Below are positions 8,913 through 17,771 of a stretch of DNA of 64,000 nt, piece after piece (within the stretch, counting starts at the first letter, position 1; the number at the start of each line of letters is the position of its first letter). Made by a program: the position numbers and the translations under genes. This DNA comes from 66-474 sp964489055 (GTDB taxonomy: Bacteria; Pseudomonadota; Gammaproteobacteria; Xanthomonadales; Rhodanobacteraceae). The stretch spans positions 8,121-72,120 of the forward strand of contig CAZAXF010000009.1 of assembly GCA_964489055.1 (NCBI GenBank), written 5' to 3'. A model generated the notes under the pieces. The model was not told where the DNA came from. It worked only from the letters and a program-made list of their open reading frames with translations, and searched no databases.

Positions 8913-10421
8913 TCAGCCCCCGCCTTCGATGAGGCGGCGCTGGATCAGGCGGGCCAGCAAGGCGAGCACGACGCCGACGCCGATACTCACGGCTGCGACG
9001 GTGAGGTAGATGTGCGGCATCTCGTGCACGTTGTGCGCGCTGAAGCGCCCGGCGATGAGACCGGCCAGCAGTTCACCCAGCGCGGTGAACAGGAACCAGC
9101 AGCCCATCATGCGCCCGCCGTAACGGCGCGGTGCCAGCTTGGTCGTGGCCGAAAGGCCCACCGGGCTCAGGCACAATTCGCCGATGGTATGCAGCAGGTA
9201 GGTCAGCGCCAGCCACGTCGGCAGCACCTTGCTTCCGGCCACCACGATCCAGGCGGCGCCGGTCATCACCACGAAACCGATCCCCACGAAGATCATGCCC
9301 AGCGCGAACTTCACGGGTGTCGAGGGATCCAGGTTGCGCCGCCCCAGCCACACCCACAGCCAGGCGAAGAACGGCGCCAGCACGATGATCAGCAGCGGGT
9401 TCTCGCTCTGGAACCACGACGCCGGGAACGCCCAGCCGAACACGTGCAGGTCGGTGTAGCGCTGGGCGAACAGGTTGAAGTTCGAGCCCGCCTGCTCGTA
9501 GCCGGCCCAGAACAGCGCCTGCACCAGCAGCAGGATGGCCAGCGCGGCGAGCCGGCGTTTCTCGCGCGGGCTCAGCCCGCCGCCGAAATAGACCCAGGCG
9601 ATGTAGCCCACGCCCACGGCCAGGATCGCAAAGCCCGACCAAAGCGCAAGCGCAACCGGCGGGTAGCTCGCGATTCCGAGATACCCCAGTGCGACGATGA
9701 TGCCGAATACGACAAGCCCCACCCCCAGCCACGCCCAACCGCGCCGCCGCGAGCGCGCCTCTCTTGCGGCATCGTCGAAGCGCCGGATCGCGTGGCGCCC
9801 GGCATCACCGAGGTTGCCGATGGTCACGCGGTACTGGATCAGCCCCAGCACCATGCCGACGCCGGCCGCGGCAAAGCCGTAATGCCAGTTGACTTTCTGG
9901 CCCAGGTAACCGCACACGAGCGGGCCGATGAACGCGCCCAGGTTGATGCCCATGTAGTAGATCGAGAACCCGGCATCGCGCCGCGAGCCGCTTTCCGGAT
10001 ACAGGTCGCCGACCATCGCGCTGGTATTGGGCTTGAGCAGCCCGGTACCGAGAATGATCAGGATCAGGCCGATGAAGAAGGTTCCCTCGCGAGGAATGGC
10101 CAGCGTGAAATGCCCCAGCGCGATGATGACGCCGCCGTAGAACACTGCACGCTGCTGGCCGATCAGGCGGTCGGCGATCCAGCCGCCGGGCAGCGCGGTA
10201 AGGTACACACCGGCCATGTACAAGCCGTAGATCGCGGTGGCGATCTTGTCGTCGAAACCGAGCCCGCCCTGCTTGAGCGTCGCCGCCATGAACAGCACCA
10301 GCAGCGCGCGCATGCCGTAGAAGCTGAAGCGTTCCCACGCCTCGGTGAAAAACAGCGTGGCCAGGCCGCGCGGATGCCCGAACCAGGTCTTGCCGGGCAG
10401 GGCGTTGGGATTTGCATTCAT
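8913..10421 (-). CDS. POT-family proton-dependent oligopeptide transporter
   Basis: A 502-residue inner-membrane symporter with about 14 transmembrane helices, expected to import di- and tripeptides with protons. The first helix carries the family E-x-x-E-R motif in FTEAWERFSFYGMRALLV. The second signature is seen in FSIYYMGINLGAFIGPLVCG. The start MNANPNALPGKTWFGHPRG at 10421 was preferred to the ATG at 10454, which only adds a hydrophobic stretch. The 84-bp tandem repeat begins 66 bp upstream of the start, so any promoter lies within or beside it. Confidence 0.9.
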   Translation of the reverse strand: MNANPNALPGKTWFGHPRGLATLFFTEAWERFSFYGMRALLVLFMAATLKQGGLGFDDKIATAIYGLYMAGVYLTALPGGWIADRLIGQQRAVFYGGVIIALGHFTLAIPREGTFFIGLILIILGTGLLKPNTSAMVGDLYPESGSRRDAGFSIYYMGINLGAFIGPLVCGYLGQKVNWHYGFAAAGVGMVLGLIQYRVTIGNLGDAGRHAIRRFDDAAREARSRRRGWAWLGVGLVVFGIIVALGYLGIASYPPVALALWSGFAILAVGVGYIAWVYFGGGLSPREKRRLAALAILLLVQALFWAGYEQAGSNFNLFAQRYTDLHVFGWAFPASWFQSENPLLIIVLAPFFAWLWVWLGRRNLDPSTPVKFALGMIFVGIGFVVMTGAAWIVVAGSKVLPTWLALTYLLHTIGELCLSPVGLSATTKLAPRRYGGRMMGCWFLFTALGELLAGLIAGRFSAHNVHEMPHIYLTVAAVSIGVGVVLALLARLIQRRLIEGGG

Positions 10422-10486
10422 GGGCACGATCGTGGGCAGTGTCGCGCGCAGCATCGGGCATCGCGCGTGTCAGCGTCAACCGGGCC

Positions 10487-10765
10487 GTGCGCAGAGCGCA
10501 CGCTACGGGCCGCGCGGTACCGGGTAGCGTGCACTCCGTGCACGTCGTTCGACGTGTGGACAAAACCGCCGTGTGCAGAGCGCACGCTACGGCCGGTGCG
10601 GTACCGGGTAGCGTGCACTCCGTGCACGTCACCGGTCGGATCGATGCAACGACCGTGCGCAAAGCGCACGCTACGGGCTGCGCGGTACCGGGTAGCGCGC
10701 ACTCCGTGCACGTCACCGGTCGGATCGATGCAACGGCCGTGCGCCGAGCGCACGCTACGGGTGCC
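10487..10765. repeat. 84-bp tandem repeat, three units plus a partial fourth
   Basis: Units begin at 10487, 10571, 10655 and 10739, an exact 84-bp period. Each opens with gtgcgcagagcgcacgctac and holds two inverted repeats: gcacgctac against gtagcgtgc, and gtgca-ctccg-tgcac. The first unit differs from the others in its last 25 bases. It lies between the POT transporter start and the VOC gene stop. No coding function is supported; the open frames here exist only because 84 is a multiple of three. Confidence 0.85.
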
Positions 10766-10775
10766 CCAGGCGGGT

Positions 10776-11198
10776 CTACCGCGCGAACAGCTGCGCGCGA
10801 TCCGCGAACGCCTTGAACTCCAATGCGTTGCCGGACGGATCGTTCAGGAACATGGTGGCCTGTTCGCCGGGCTGGCCCTTGAAGCGCACATGCGGCTCGA
10901 TCACGAAGCGTGTGCCGGCGGCGCGCAGCCTGTCGGCCAGCGCGTGCCACGCGTCCATGTCAAGGACCAATCCGAAATGGCGCACCGGCACGTTGTCGCC
11001 ATCGACATCGTGCGCCGCGGACGCGCCGAGTTCTTCGGGCGCGAGATGCGCGACGATCTGGTGGCCGAAGAAATCGAAGTCCACCCAGGTATCGCCGAAG
11101 CGTCCTTCCGGACAGCCGAGCAGCCCACCGTAGAACGCGCGCGCATCTTCGAGTGAAACGACCGGGAAGGCGAGATGGAACGGCGGCAGTTCGGGCAC
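10776..11198 (-). CDS. VOC-family (glyoxalase/bleomycin-resistance fold) protein
   Basis: A 140-residue protein with two beta-alpha-beta-beta-beta modules: FHLAFPVVSLEDARAFYGGLLGC in the first, and RHFGLVLDMDAWHALADRL with FLNDPSGNALEFKAF in the second. Candidate metal ligands are the early His of FHLAF, the His of RHFGL and the Glu of ALEFK. The substrate is unknown; members include glyoxalases, extradiol dioxygenases and resistance proteins. It ends 11 bp beyond the tandem repeat and is transcribed toward the POT gene. Confidence 0.85.
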   Translation of the reverse strand: MPELPPFHLAFPVVSLEDARAFYGGLLGCPEGRFGDTWVDFDFFGHQIVAHLAPEELGASAAHDVDGDNVPVRHFGLVLDMDAWHALADRLRAAGTRFVIEPHVRFKGQPGEQATMFLNDPSGNALEFKAFADRAQLFAR

Positions 11199-11282
11199 GG
11201 TAGTGGGTCCGGTGATGGTGGCGACGCGGTTCGCGGGACGCGCCCTTCGTCAGCAAGTCGAACCGACCGACATCAGAATAAA

Positions 11283-11464
11283 GCCCTCTCCTCCGCGCGC
11301 GTCGCGGGGGAGAGGGTTGGGTGAGGGGGCGGGGCAACATTGTGCTGTGAAACCGCGTTCAGGGCGAGGTGGACCGCTGCGCGTTTCACTCGAAGGCTTT
11401 CCGTGGCTGGCAGGTCGCCCCCTCACCCCGCCCTCTCCCCCAACGATGCAGCCGTTGGGGGGAG
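11283..11464. repeat. Two GC-rich palindromic repeats (CCCTCTCC type)
   Basis: Two inverted-orientation members of a dispersed family in the intergenic space between the VOC and GMC genes. Positions 11283-11330 read gccctctcctccg ... cgggggagagggttgggtg, and 11418-11464 read ccccctcaccccgccctctc ... ggggggag. A half copy of the element at 5045-5145 follows at about 11505-11553. No gene is seen in this roughly 350-bp gap. Confidence 0.7.
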
Positions 11465-11554
11465 CGCTTCGTTGCAACCGCGTCACAGTCATCGTCGTTC
11501 CGTTCGCGCTGAGCGTAGCGAGCTGCGCGAGCGAAGTCGAAGCGCGCCGTCGCC

Positions 11555-13156
11555 TCAATCTCGCCCATCCGGCCCGGAGATCCAGTCGGCCGCTCTTTCG
11601 GCGATCATCACCGTGGGTGCGTTGGTGTTGCCGCCGATCAGGGTCGGCATGATCGAGGCGTCGGCCACGTACAGGCCTTCCAGGCCGTGCACGCGCAAGC
11701 GCGGATCGACCACGGCCATGTCGTCGTTGCCCATCCTGCAGGTGCCGACCGGGTGGTAGATGGTTTCGGTCCTGGCGCGCAGAAATGCGCGTAGTTCGGC
11801 ATCGGATTGCGCGGCCGGGCCGGGGAAGATTTCCTCGCCGTACCACGGGCGCAGCGCATCCTGGCGCGCGATGTCACGCGTGATGCGCACGCCGTGCAGC
11901 AGGCGTTCGACGTCGTCTGCGTCGCCCAGCAGGTTGGGGTCGATGCGCGGCGGTGCGGCCGGATCGGCACTTGCCAGCGTCACGCTGCCGCGCGCCTTCG
12001 GGCGCAGAACCGCGGTGTGCGCCGACCAGCCCCAACCCAGCGTGAACTTCCAGTTGAGGCCGTGGTTGTCGATCAGCGCGGCGCTGAAATGCAATTGCAG
12101 GTCGGGAATCGGTTCGTCGTCGCTGGACTTCAGGAAGCCGCCGGCCTCGGCGACGTTGGTGGTGAGCATGCCCCGCCGCGCGCGCAGGTATTGCCACAGG
12201 CCGCGCGCGTTCCGCGGCAGGGAAGCGGGGCTGAACGTCAGGGTATCGTGGCGGGGCGAGCGCACCACGATCAGCGCGTCCGGGTGATCCTGCAGGTTCT
12301 TCCCGACGCCGGGAAGATCGTGGTGCTGGCGGATGCCGTGCGGCTCCAGTTTCTCGCGCGCACCGATGCCCGACAGCAGCAACAGTTGCGGTGAGTTGAT
12401 GGCGCCGCCGCAGAGGATCACGCTGCCAGCCTCGCCGCGTCGCTGCCCACCGCGGACGCGGTACTCGACACCGACGGCGCGTTTGCCATCCAGCAGGATG
12501 CGATGGGCGAGGGCGCCGGTGCGTATGGTCAGGTTGGGGCGGTCGCGTACCGGCGCGAGATACGCGCGCGCCACGCTGCAGCGCTCGCCGCCCACCTGGG
12601 TGACCTGGTACAGGCCGACGCCTTCCTGCGAGGCGCCGTTGAAATCGTCCCGTGCGGGATGTCCCGCGGCGACGCCTGCGCGCACGAAGGCCTCGCTGAC
12701 CGGGTGCGCGTAGCGAAGGTCGGAAACGGCAAGTGGGCCGTCCGCGCCGTGGAAGGCATCGGCGCCGCGGGTGTTGTTCTCGCTGCGGCGGAACACAGGA
12801 AGTACGTCGTTCCAGCTCCAGCCCGGGTTGCCGAGCGCGGCCCAGTGGTCGTAGTCGCGCGGGTGGCCTCGGGTGTAGATCATCGCGTTGACGGCACTGG
12901 AGCCGCCCAGCGTCCGCCCGCGCGGGATGTACACGCGGCGTCCGTCCAGCCCGGCCTGCGGCGTGGTCCAGTAGCGCCAGTTGCGCCGCTTCGAACGCAT
13001 CAGCGCGATCAGTCCGGCCGGCATGCGCACCAGCGGGTTGTCGTCGGGCGGACCGGCTTCCAGCAGCAGCACGCGATGGTTCGGATTGGCCGACAACCGG
13101 TTGGCCAGCACGCAGCCGGCCGAGCCGCCCCCGACGATGATGAAGTCGAACGGCAT
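11555..13156 (-). CDS. GMC-family FAD-dependent oxidoreductase (choline dehydrogenase-like)
   Basis: A 533-residue flavoprotein oxidising an alcohol. The N-terminal dinucleotide-binding motif is FIIVGGGSAGCVLANRL. The first GMC signature lies in GRTLGGSSAVNAMIYTRG, and the active-site histidine in YHPVGTCRMG, followed by SIMPTLIGGNTNAPTVMIAE. The length and order match alcohol/choline dehydrogenases; the substrate is not determinable. The start MPFDFIIVGG is at 13156. The neighbouring zinc alcohol dehydrogenase ends only 23 bp upstream on the same strand, so the two probably form an operon for alcohol or aldehyde turnover. Confidence 0.9.
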   Translation of the reverse strand: MPFDFIIVGGGSAGCVLANRLSANPNHRVLLLEAGPPDDNPLVRMPAGLIALMRSKRRNWRYWTTPQAGLDGRRVYIPRGRTLGGSSAVNAMIYTRGHPRDYDHWAALGNPGWSWNDVLPVFRRSENNTRGADAFHGADGPLAVSDLRYAHPVSEAFVRAGVAAGHPARDDFNGASQEGVGLYQVTQVGGERCSVARAYLAPVRDRPNLTIRTGALAHRILLDGKRAVGVEYRVRGGQRRGEAGSVILCGGAINSPQLLLLSGIGAREKLEPHGIRQHHDLPGVGKNLQDHPDALIVVRSPRHDTLTFSPASLPRNARGLWQYLRARRGMLTTNVAEAGGFLKSSDDEPIPDLQLHFSAALIDNHGLNWKFTLGWGWSAHTAVLRPKARGSVTLASADPAAPPRIDPNLLGDADDVERLLHGVRITRDIARQDALRPWYGEEIFPGPAAQSDAELRAFLRARTETIYHPVGTCRMGNDDMAVVDPRLRVHGLEGLYVADASIMPTLIGGNTNAPTVMIAERAADWISGPDGRD

Positions 13157-13179
13157 GTCGTCCCCTGCCCGGCGTCGCC

Positions 13180-14244
13180 TCACGCGGCCTTCGCTGCGTC
13201 CTTCAACGTGGCCATGTCGATCACGAAGCGGTATTTCACGTCACTTTTCAGCATGCGTTCGTAGGCTTCGTTGACCTGGTCCATCGCGATCATCTCGATG
13301 TCGCACACGATGCCGCGCTCGGCGCAAAAGTCCAGCATCTCCTGTGTTTCGCGGATGCCGCCGATCAGCGAGCCGGCCAGTGTCCGCCGTTTGGAGATCA
13401 GGTTGAACACCTGCGGCGAGGGATGCGGCGTGGCCGGCGCGCCGACCAGGCACAGCGTGCCGCCGCGTTTCAGCAGGGCCAGATACGCGTCGAGGTCGTG
13501 CGGCGCGGCGACGGTGTCGAGGATGAAGTGGAAACTGCCGGCGTGCCTTGCCACCTGGTCCGCATCCTTCGAAATCACGACCTCGCTTGCGCCCAGACGT
13601 TTGGCGTCGGCGACCTTGCCGGGGGAGGTGGTGAACAGCACCACGTGCGCGCCCATCGCGTGCGCGAGTTTCACGCCCATGTGGCCCAGCCCGCCGAGGC
13701 CCACGACACCGACCTTCTGGCCGGGACCGACCTTCCAGTGGCGCAAGGGCGAATACGTGGTGATGCCGGCGCACAGCAGCGGCGCAACCGCCGCGAGGTT
13801 GTCCTTGTGGTGGATGTGCAGCACGAAATTCTCGTCGACCACGATGCCGGTCGAGTAACCGCCGAAGGTATGGCCGCCTTCGATGGCGGCGCCGTTGTAG
13901 GTGCCGATCAAGCCGTTCTCGCAGTAATTCTCCTCTCCGGTCTCGCAGGCTTCGCAGTGGCCGCAACTGCCGACCATGCAGCCGACGCCGACGGTGTCGC
14001 CGACCTTGAAGCCTTTCACGTCCTTGCCGACCGCGGTGACCGTGCCGACGATTTCATGTCCCGGCACGCACGGATATTGCGTGCCACCCCATTCGTTGCG
14101 CGCGGTGTGCAGGTCGGAATGACACACGCCGCAGTAGCGGATGTCGATGGCCACGTCGTGCGCGCCGGGTGCGCGGCGTTCGATCGTGAACGGTCCGAGC
14201 GGCTGGTCGGCGGCTGGCGTGGCATAGGCGGGCGTCGTGGACAT
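13180..14244 (-). CDS. Zinc-dependent NADP alcohol dehydrogenase, YahK/cinnamyl-alcohol type
   Basis: A 354-residue medium-chain dehydrogenase interconverting aldehydes and alcohols with NAD(P)H. Catalytic zinc ligands are visible in YCGVCHSDLH and PGHEIVG. The structural zinc loop is CGHCEACETGEENYC. The cofactor-binding turn is VGLGGLGHMGVKLAHAMG. Such enzymes typically reduce a broad range of aldehydes. It is first in a likely two-gene operon with the GMC oxidoreductase and is read away from the YajD gene. Confidence 0.92.
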   Translation of the reverse strand: MSTTPAYATPAADQPLGPFTIERRAPGAHDVAIDIRYCGVCHSDLHTARNEWGGTQYPCVPGHEIVGTVTAVGKDVKGFKVGDTVGVGCMVGSCGHCEACETGEENYCENGLIGTYNGAAIEGGHTFGGYSTGIVVDENFVLHIHHKDNLAAVAPLLCAGITTYSPLRHWKVGPGQKVGVVGLGGLGHMGVKLAHAMGAHVVLFTTSPGKVADAKRLGASEVVISKDADQVARHAGSFHFILDTVAAPHDLDAYLALLKRGGTLCLVGAPATPHPSPQVFNLISKRRTLAGSLIGGIRETQEMLDFCAERGIVCDIEMIAMDQVNEAYERMLKSDVKYRFVIDMATLKDAAKAA

Positions 14245-14404
14245 GGATGCATCTCCTGTGGCGGGAAACGGCAGGCCGCATCGCGGGCGCGCGGTGGGCT
14301 GCTCGTCGTGCGATCACACGAGCATAACGCGCCACACCCGATCCATTTCGTCGCGTTCGTGGCGGTCCCGGTTCAGTTCGGACGCCGTGCCACGGCGGCA
14401 GCGC

Positions 14405-14770
14405 CTACTTCTTGAGCAAGCCTCGCAGGCCCTCGAACGGCTTGCTCGTCGCGGGCTTCGGTGGGGCATCCGGGTCGAGCGCGCCGCGGACGTGATCAAC
14501 ATAACGCGCGTGTTCGTTGTCGTGGCAATACACGCACAACAGCTCCCAGTTGCTGCCATCGGGCGGGTTGTCGTCGTGGTCGTGGTTGCGATGGTGCACG
14601 GTCAGCTCGCGCAGGTTTGCGCGCGTGAATTCGCGGCCGCAGCGCCCGCACACCCACGGATACATTTTCAGCGCGCGCTCGCGGTAGCCCGCCTCGCGCT
14701 GCGCGGCATCGCGCCGTGCCTGCGCGACGACACGATCGAGCTTGTCCGGATCCGGCTTGCGGCTGGTCAT
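14405..14770 (-). CDS. yajD: HNH nuclease-family protein YajD
   Basis: A 121-residue protein. Zinc-type cysteines VCGRCGREF and the HNH core LTVHHRNHDHDDNPPDGSNW followed by CVYCHDNEH define the YajD branch of HNH proteins, whose physiological target is not established. The C-terminal tail is basic (FEGLRGLLKK). It lies between the dehydrogenase pair and a divergent lipoprotein gene, with no sign of a restriction system nearby. Confidence 0.85.
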   Translation of the reverse strand: MTSRKPDPDKLDRVVAQARRDAAQREAGYRERALKMYPWVCGRCGREFTRANLRELTVHHRNHDHDDNPPDGSNWELLCVYCHDNEHARYVDHVRGALDPDAPPKPATSKPFEGLRGLLKK

Positions 14771-14835
14771 GTGCCGAGTGTACGTCCAAACCAGCGGTTG
14801 CGGGCCTCGTTTGTGAACCGGCGTAAACTGCGGTC

Positions 14836-16035
14836 ATGCACCGGTCAAACCGCCCGTCGCGAGCGTGTGTGCCAACGGGCAGAACAGGTTGGCGCCGGTG
14901 TTTGCTGCTTGGAACCGCCTTGGTGTTTGCCTGCGCAGGTTGTGCCACGGCGCCGGTTGGCGGTGCGTCGCCGGATGCCGACGTCGGGGCGGCCTGCGTG
15001 CCCCCCACGACGATCACCGATTTCCCCGTGGCCGGTGCGATCGGTGCCCGGTGGAATGCGGCCACGCGCATGCTGGCCTGGGGCCGACTGCGCGCGGATG
15101 GCCATTACGCGACGTATCTTTCCGATGCCGATGGCCGCAACGCGCACCGCCTGTATTTTCGCGGCTGGCGCGACGACACCCACCAGTTTCCGATCGCCTG
15201 GTACCCGAGCGGTCGTTATCTGGTGATGACGGTCGAGAAGGCGCACCATGCCGGCAGTTCGGTCAGCGCGACGCCCGGCTATGGCGGCTACAGCGACTAC
15301 TGGCTGGTGACGCCGGACGGCCGCAAGACCTGGAAGCTGGTGGACCTGCCGAACGATCGCGACCACGCCATCACGCATGCGGCCTTTTCGCCCGACGGCA
15401 CGAAGTTCGTGTGGACCGAGCGCATCAAGGCGCCCGACTTCTTCAGCCTCAACCTCATGACGGGTGCCTATGAGTTCAATCTTGCCGACTTCGTGGACGG
15501 TCCGACGCCACATCTTGCCAATATCCGCCATTTCATCCCCGGCGGCGGCGAGCAGGGCGGCGAGGTGGATTCCATCGCCCCGGACGACCGGACGATCGCA
15601 TTCTGGAGCACCTACCTCACCCACAACGTTCTGGCTTCGCGGATCTATACGCTGAACACCGCCACCGGCGTGATCCATCAACTGACGACGCGAAGCTGGT
15701 CGCAGGCCGCGACGTTCACGCCCGACGGCAAGCGCATCGTTTATGCCACGGGCCGCGACGCGGCCATCTTTCCGTGGTCGCTGCAGGGTGCCGACTGGTG
15801 GATCATGGATCGCGACGGCAGCCACAAGCAGCGCCTGACCTGGATGAACGTGCGCGGCAGTCCACAGTCGGTCGGCAAGTTCCGGCTGGCCGGAACCGTT
15901 TCCTTCCTGTCGGGCGACAGTTTCCTCGGCGGCGTCATGACACGCTCGTTCGGGCTGGTGGGCAAGACCATCCGCGTCAGCATCAGGCCGGGCTGTCTGG
16001 ATGGCTGGGCCGCCGTGGCCGCGGATGCCCCTTGA
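14836..16035 (+). CDS. Exported TolB-like beta-propeller lipoprotein
   Basis: A 399-residue protein with a long positively charged N-terminus, a hydrophobic core and a lipobox ending at the Cys of FACAGC (about residue 36), so an envelope lipoprotein. The body contains repeated propeller blades of the TolB/WD-like PD40 type: AFSPDGTKFVWTERI, SIAPDDRTIAFWSTYL, TFTPDGKRIVYATG. No enzymatic residues are recognisable. A binding or scaffolding role in the periplasm is inferred from the fold. It stands alone, 65 bp from the divergent yajD start. Confidence 0.75.
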   Translation: MHRSNRPSRACVPTGRTGWRRCLLLGTALVFACAGCATAPVGGASPDADVGAACVPPTTITDFPVAGAIGARWNAATRMLAWGRLRADGHYATYLSDADGRNAHRLYFRGWRDDTHQFPIAWYPSGRYLVMTVEKAHHAGSSVSATPGYGGYSDYWLVTPDGRKTWKLVDLPNDRDHAITHAAFSPDGTKFVWTERIKAPDFFSLNLMTGAYEFNLADFVDGPTPHLANIRHFIPGGGEQGGEVDSIAPDDRTIAFWSTYLTHNVLASRIYTLNTATGVIHQLTTRSWSQAATFTPDGKRIVYATGRDAAIFPWSLQGADWWIMDRDGSHKQRLTWMNVRGSPQSVGKFRLAGTVSFLSGDSFLGGVMTRSFGLVGKTIRVSIRPGCLDGWAAVAADAP

Positions 16036-16096
16036 TGGCCGCCGCGCGCTGGCTGCGCATTCCGGTCGAACTGACGACCTGTTCCGGCAATGGCCG

Positions 16097-16128
16097 ACCA
16101 GCGAACCGGTGTCGACCGGCTCGCTGGT
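16097..16128. terminator. Strong hairpin downstream of the propeller lipoprotein
   Basis: accagcga-a-ccgg pairs with ccgg-c-tcgctggt around a 6-base loop, a single mismatch in a 13-pair stem. It lies 62 bp after the lipoprotein stop, before the convergent hydrolase gene. It has no T-run, so a terminator function is inferred from position only. The remaining sequence to 16281 shows nothing recognisable. Confidence 0.4.
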
Positions 16129-16281
16129 GTTGGCCTGCTCGGCCTGAACGGCCGGGTCCGGCCAAAAGTGGAACCTTGGTAGGCGCGAGAGATCACCTGA
16201 AAGCAGACGGTCGGCCCCCTCTTCACGCACATTGCCCTCGGCGGGCCGGCGTGTCCGTTGGACATGTGACCGGTTCAGTCC

Positions 16282-17640
16282 TCAATTGTGCGCGGTGGCG
16301 CCCGTAGGTACGAGTGCAGGTCGATGGATCGTGCTGGTGCCGTAACGTCGCGTATCCAAGCGCCGGTGCACAATGAAGTCACGCATCATCGCGAAATAAC
16401 CTTGCGGGTTGCGCGTATTGACACGCGTGCCGTCTGCCCTGGTTTCGAATTCGTAGACGCCGTGCTCGGTGTTCGGAAATACCGCGACGGTGATCGGCTT
16501 GCCCTTGGCCTGCAGCGTGCGCAGGCGGCGTTCGGTCTCTGCGCTCGGCGCATCATGATCGTCGGCGGCCAAGATCCAGAGCTGCGGCGTGTCGAGATTG
16601 CGCAGAACCGGCATGGGGTCGTAGTTCGCGGGGATGCCGGCCAGCAACACGGGACCTTTTTCGCGCAGTGTGGCTTCAGGCGTTTCGAGCAGGTAGAAAG
16701 CGACATTGCCATGGACGTATGGGAACCACGGTTCCTTGCCGTACCGTGCCTTCACGGCAGCGAGCTGGTCATACCCGCTTCGGAAGTCGCTGACGATGAC
16801 GGCCGACACGGCATCGGCTATGTGCATCGCCTTGGCGACCACGTCGGGGCCGTAACCTCGACTGGTCAAATCGAAGGCGATGGCTTCGCGATCCTCTTGG
16901 AGCGGCGACACCGCCAAGCCGAACCCGACGATCACGAAATCCACCGGCTCGATCTTGGCAGCCAGCGGGGCCACCCAACCGCCTTGGCTGCCTGCTTGGT
17001 AACCCACGCGGCCGGCGCGCGCCCCGGCGAGGCGTTTGGCCTCGTTCATCGCAGCAATCGCGTCGTTGGCCAGCAACAGGTAGTTTTGCGTGTACGCGCC
17101 GCCGGACTTGCCGGTACCGCGTTTGTCGTACACGAACACACCGATGCCTTCGGCCGGCAGCTGACGTTGCAGGGAATAGAACTCCAGCGCGGAAAAGTGT
17201 TCCGAGCCGTGTACCAGGATCACTATCGGCACGCGTCCGGTTCCTTGTGGCAGCACCAGCCGCCCGGCCAACCGGACGCCCGCGCCCTCAAAACTGACAT
17301 TCGTTACGTCGAGCGGGACTTGCTTGCCCGGAACGCCTGCAAAGGTGATCGTATTCGCGTGGCAATCGAACGACACGCGCTTGCCATCCGGGCGCCCCGT
17401 CCAGCCGAGGGTACTGGTCCAGGCACCATCTCCGTTCCGGGTCAGCAAGCCCGTGGTGCCGTCCTCCCTGCGCCAGCGCAGGTGGTCGCCGTCGCTCATC
17501 CCGACATCGAGCTTGATGCCGTCGTCCAATTGGTAGATGCCGACGGGGCAATCGCCGGTGCGACCTTGCGCGAATGCCAACCCAGGGATGGCGATGATGG
17601 CCAAAAACATGGCCGCGACTGCGAACGGCGCGCGCAGCAT
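16282..17640 (-). CDS. Exported alpha/beta hydrolase
   Basis: About 452 residues with a cleavable signal peptide (MLRAPFAVAAMFLAIIAIPG ... AFA). After a roughly 110-residue N-terminal beta domain comes an alpha/beta-hydrolase fold: oxyanion loop VILVHGSEHFSALEFYSLQ, then FVYDKRGTGKSGG. The nucleophile elbow is degenerate (GYQAGSQGGWVAP, with Ser inside AGSQGG). An acid lies in LAADDHDAPS and a terminal His in NTEHGVYEF. It resembles family S9-like acyl/peptide hydrolases; the substrate is unknown. An upstream ATG at 17682 is possible. It is divergent from a MarR regulator, which probably controls it. Confidence 0.75.
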   Translation of the reverse strand: MLRAPFAVAAMFLAIIAIPGLAFAQGRTGDCPVGIYQLDDGIKLDVGMSDGDHLRWRREDGTTGLLTRNGDGAWTSTLGWTGRPDGKRVSFDCHANTITFAGVPGKQVPLDVTNVSFEGAGVRLAGRLVLPQGTGRVPIVILVHGSEHFSALEFYSLQRQLPAEGIGVFVYDKRGTGKSGGAYTQNYLLLANDAIAAMNEAKRLAGARAGRVGYQAGSQGGWVAPLAAKIEPVDFVIVGFGLAVSPLQEDREAIAFDLTSRGYGPDVVAKAMHIADAVSAVIVSDFRSGYDQLAAVKARYGKEPWFPYVHGNVAFYLLETPEATLREKGPVLLAGIPANYDPMPVLRNLDTPQLWILAADDHDAPSAETERRLRTLQAKGKPITVAVFPNTEHGVYEFETRADGTRVNTRNPQGYFAMMRDFIVHRRLDTRRYGTSTIHRPALVPTGATAHN

Positions 17641-17701
17641 GGGGCAGACTACAGCATGCAACGACTGGAGGTGCATCGGCATATTGCCAGGTCAGAAGTT
17701 G

Positions 17702-17715
17702 TGTAAACTCTTACA
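17702..17715. promoter_or_regulatory. Palindromic operator TGTAA-N4-TTACA
   Basis: A perfect 5-bp inverted repeat with a 4-base spacer between the divergent hydrolase and MarR genes. MarR-family dimers bind such palindromes in the intergenic region of the genes they control. Operator function is inferred. Confidence 0.5.
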
Positions 17716-17771
17716 TAGTGACTCGCGGGATTCAAGCGCAAGCGTTTTCGCGCAGGCCCAGGGATCAAAAC

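Noticed and set aside
10487..10765. CRISPR array
   Set aside because: The units are contiguous 84-bp tandem copies without unique spacers, and no cas gene is present.
9012..11156. 714-codon plus-strand open frame
   Set aside because: It is antisense to the POT transporter and VOC genes and passes through the 84-bp repeat; no homology is visible.
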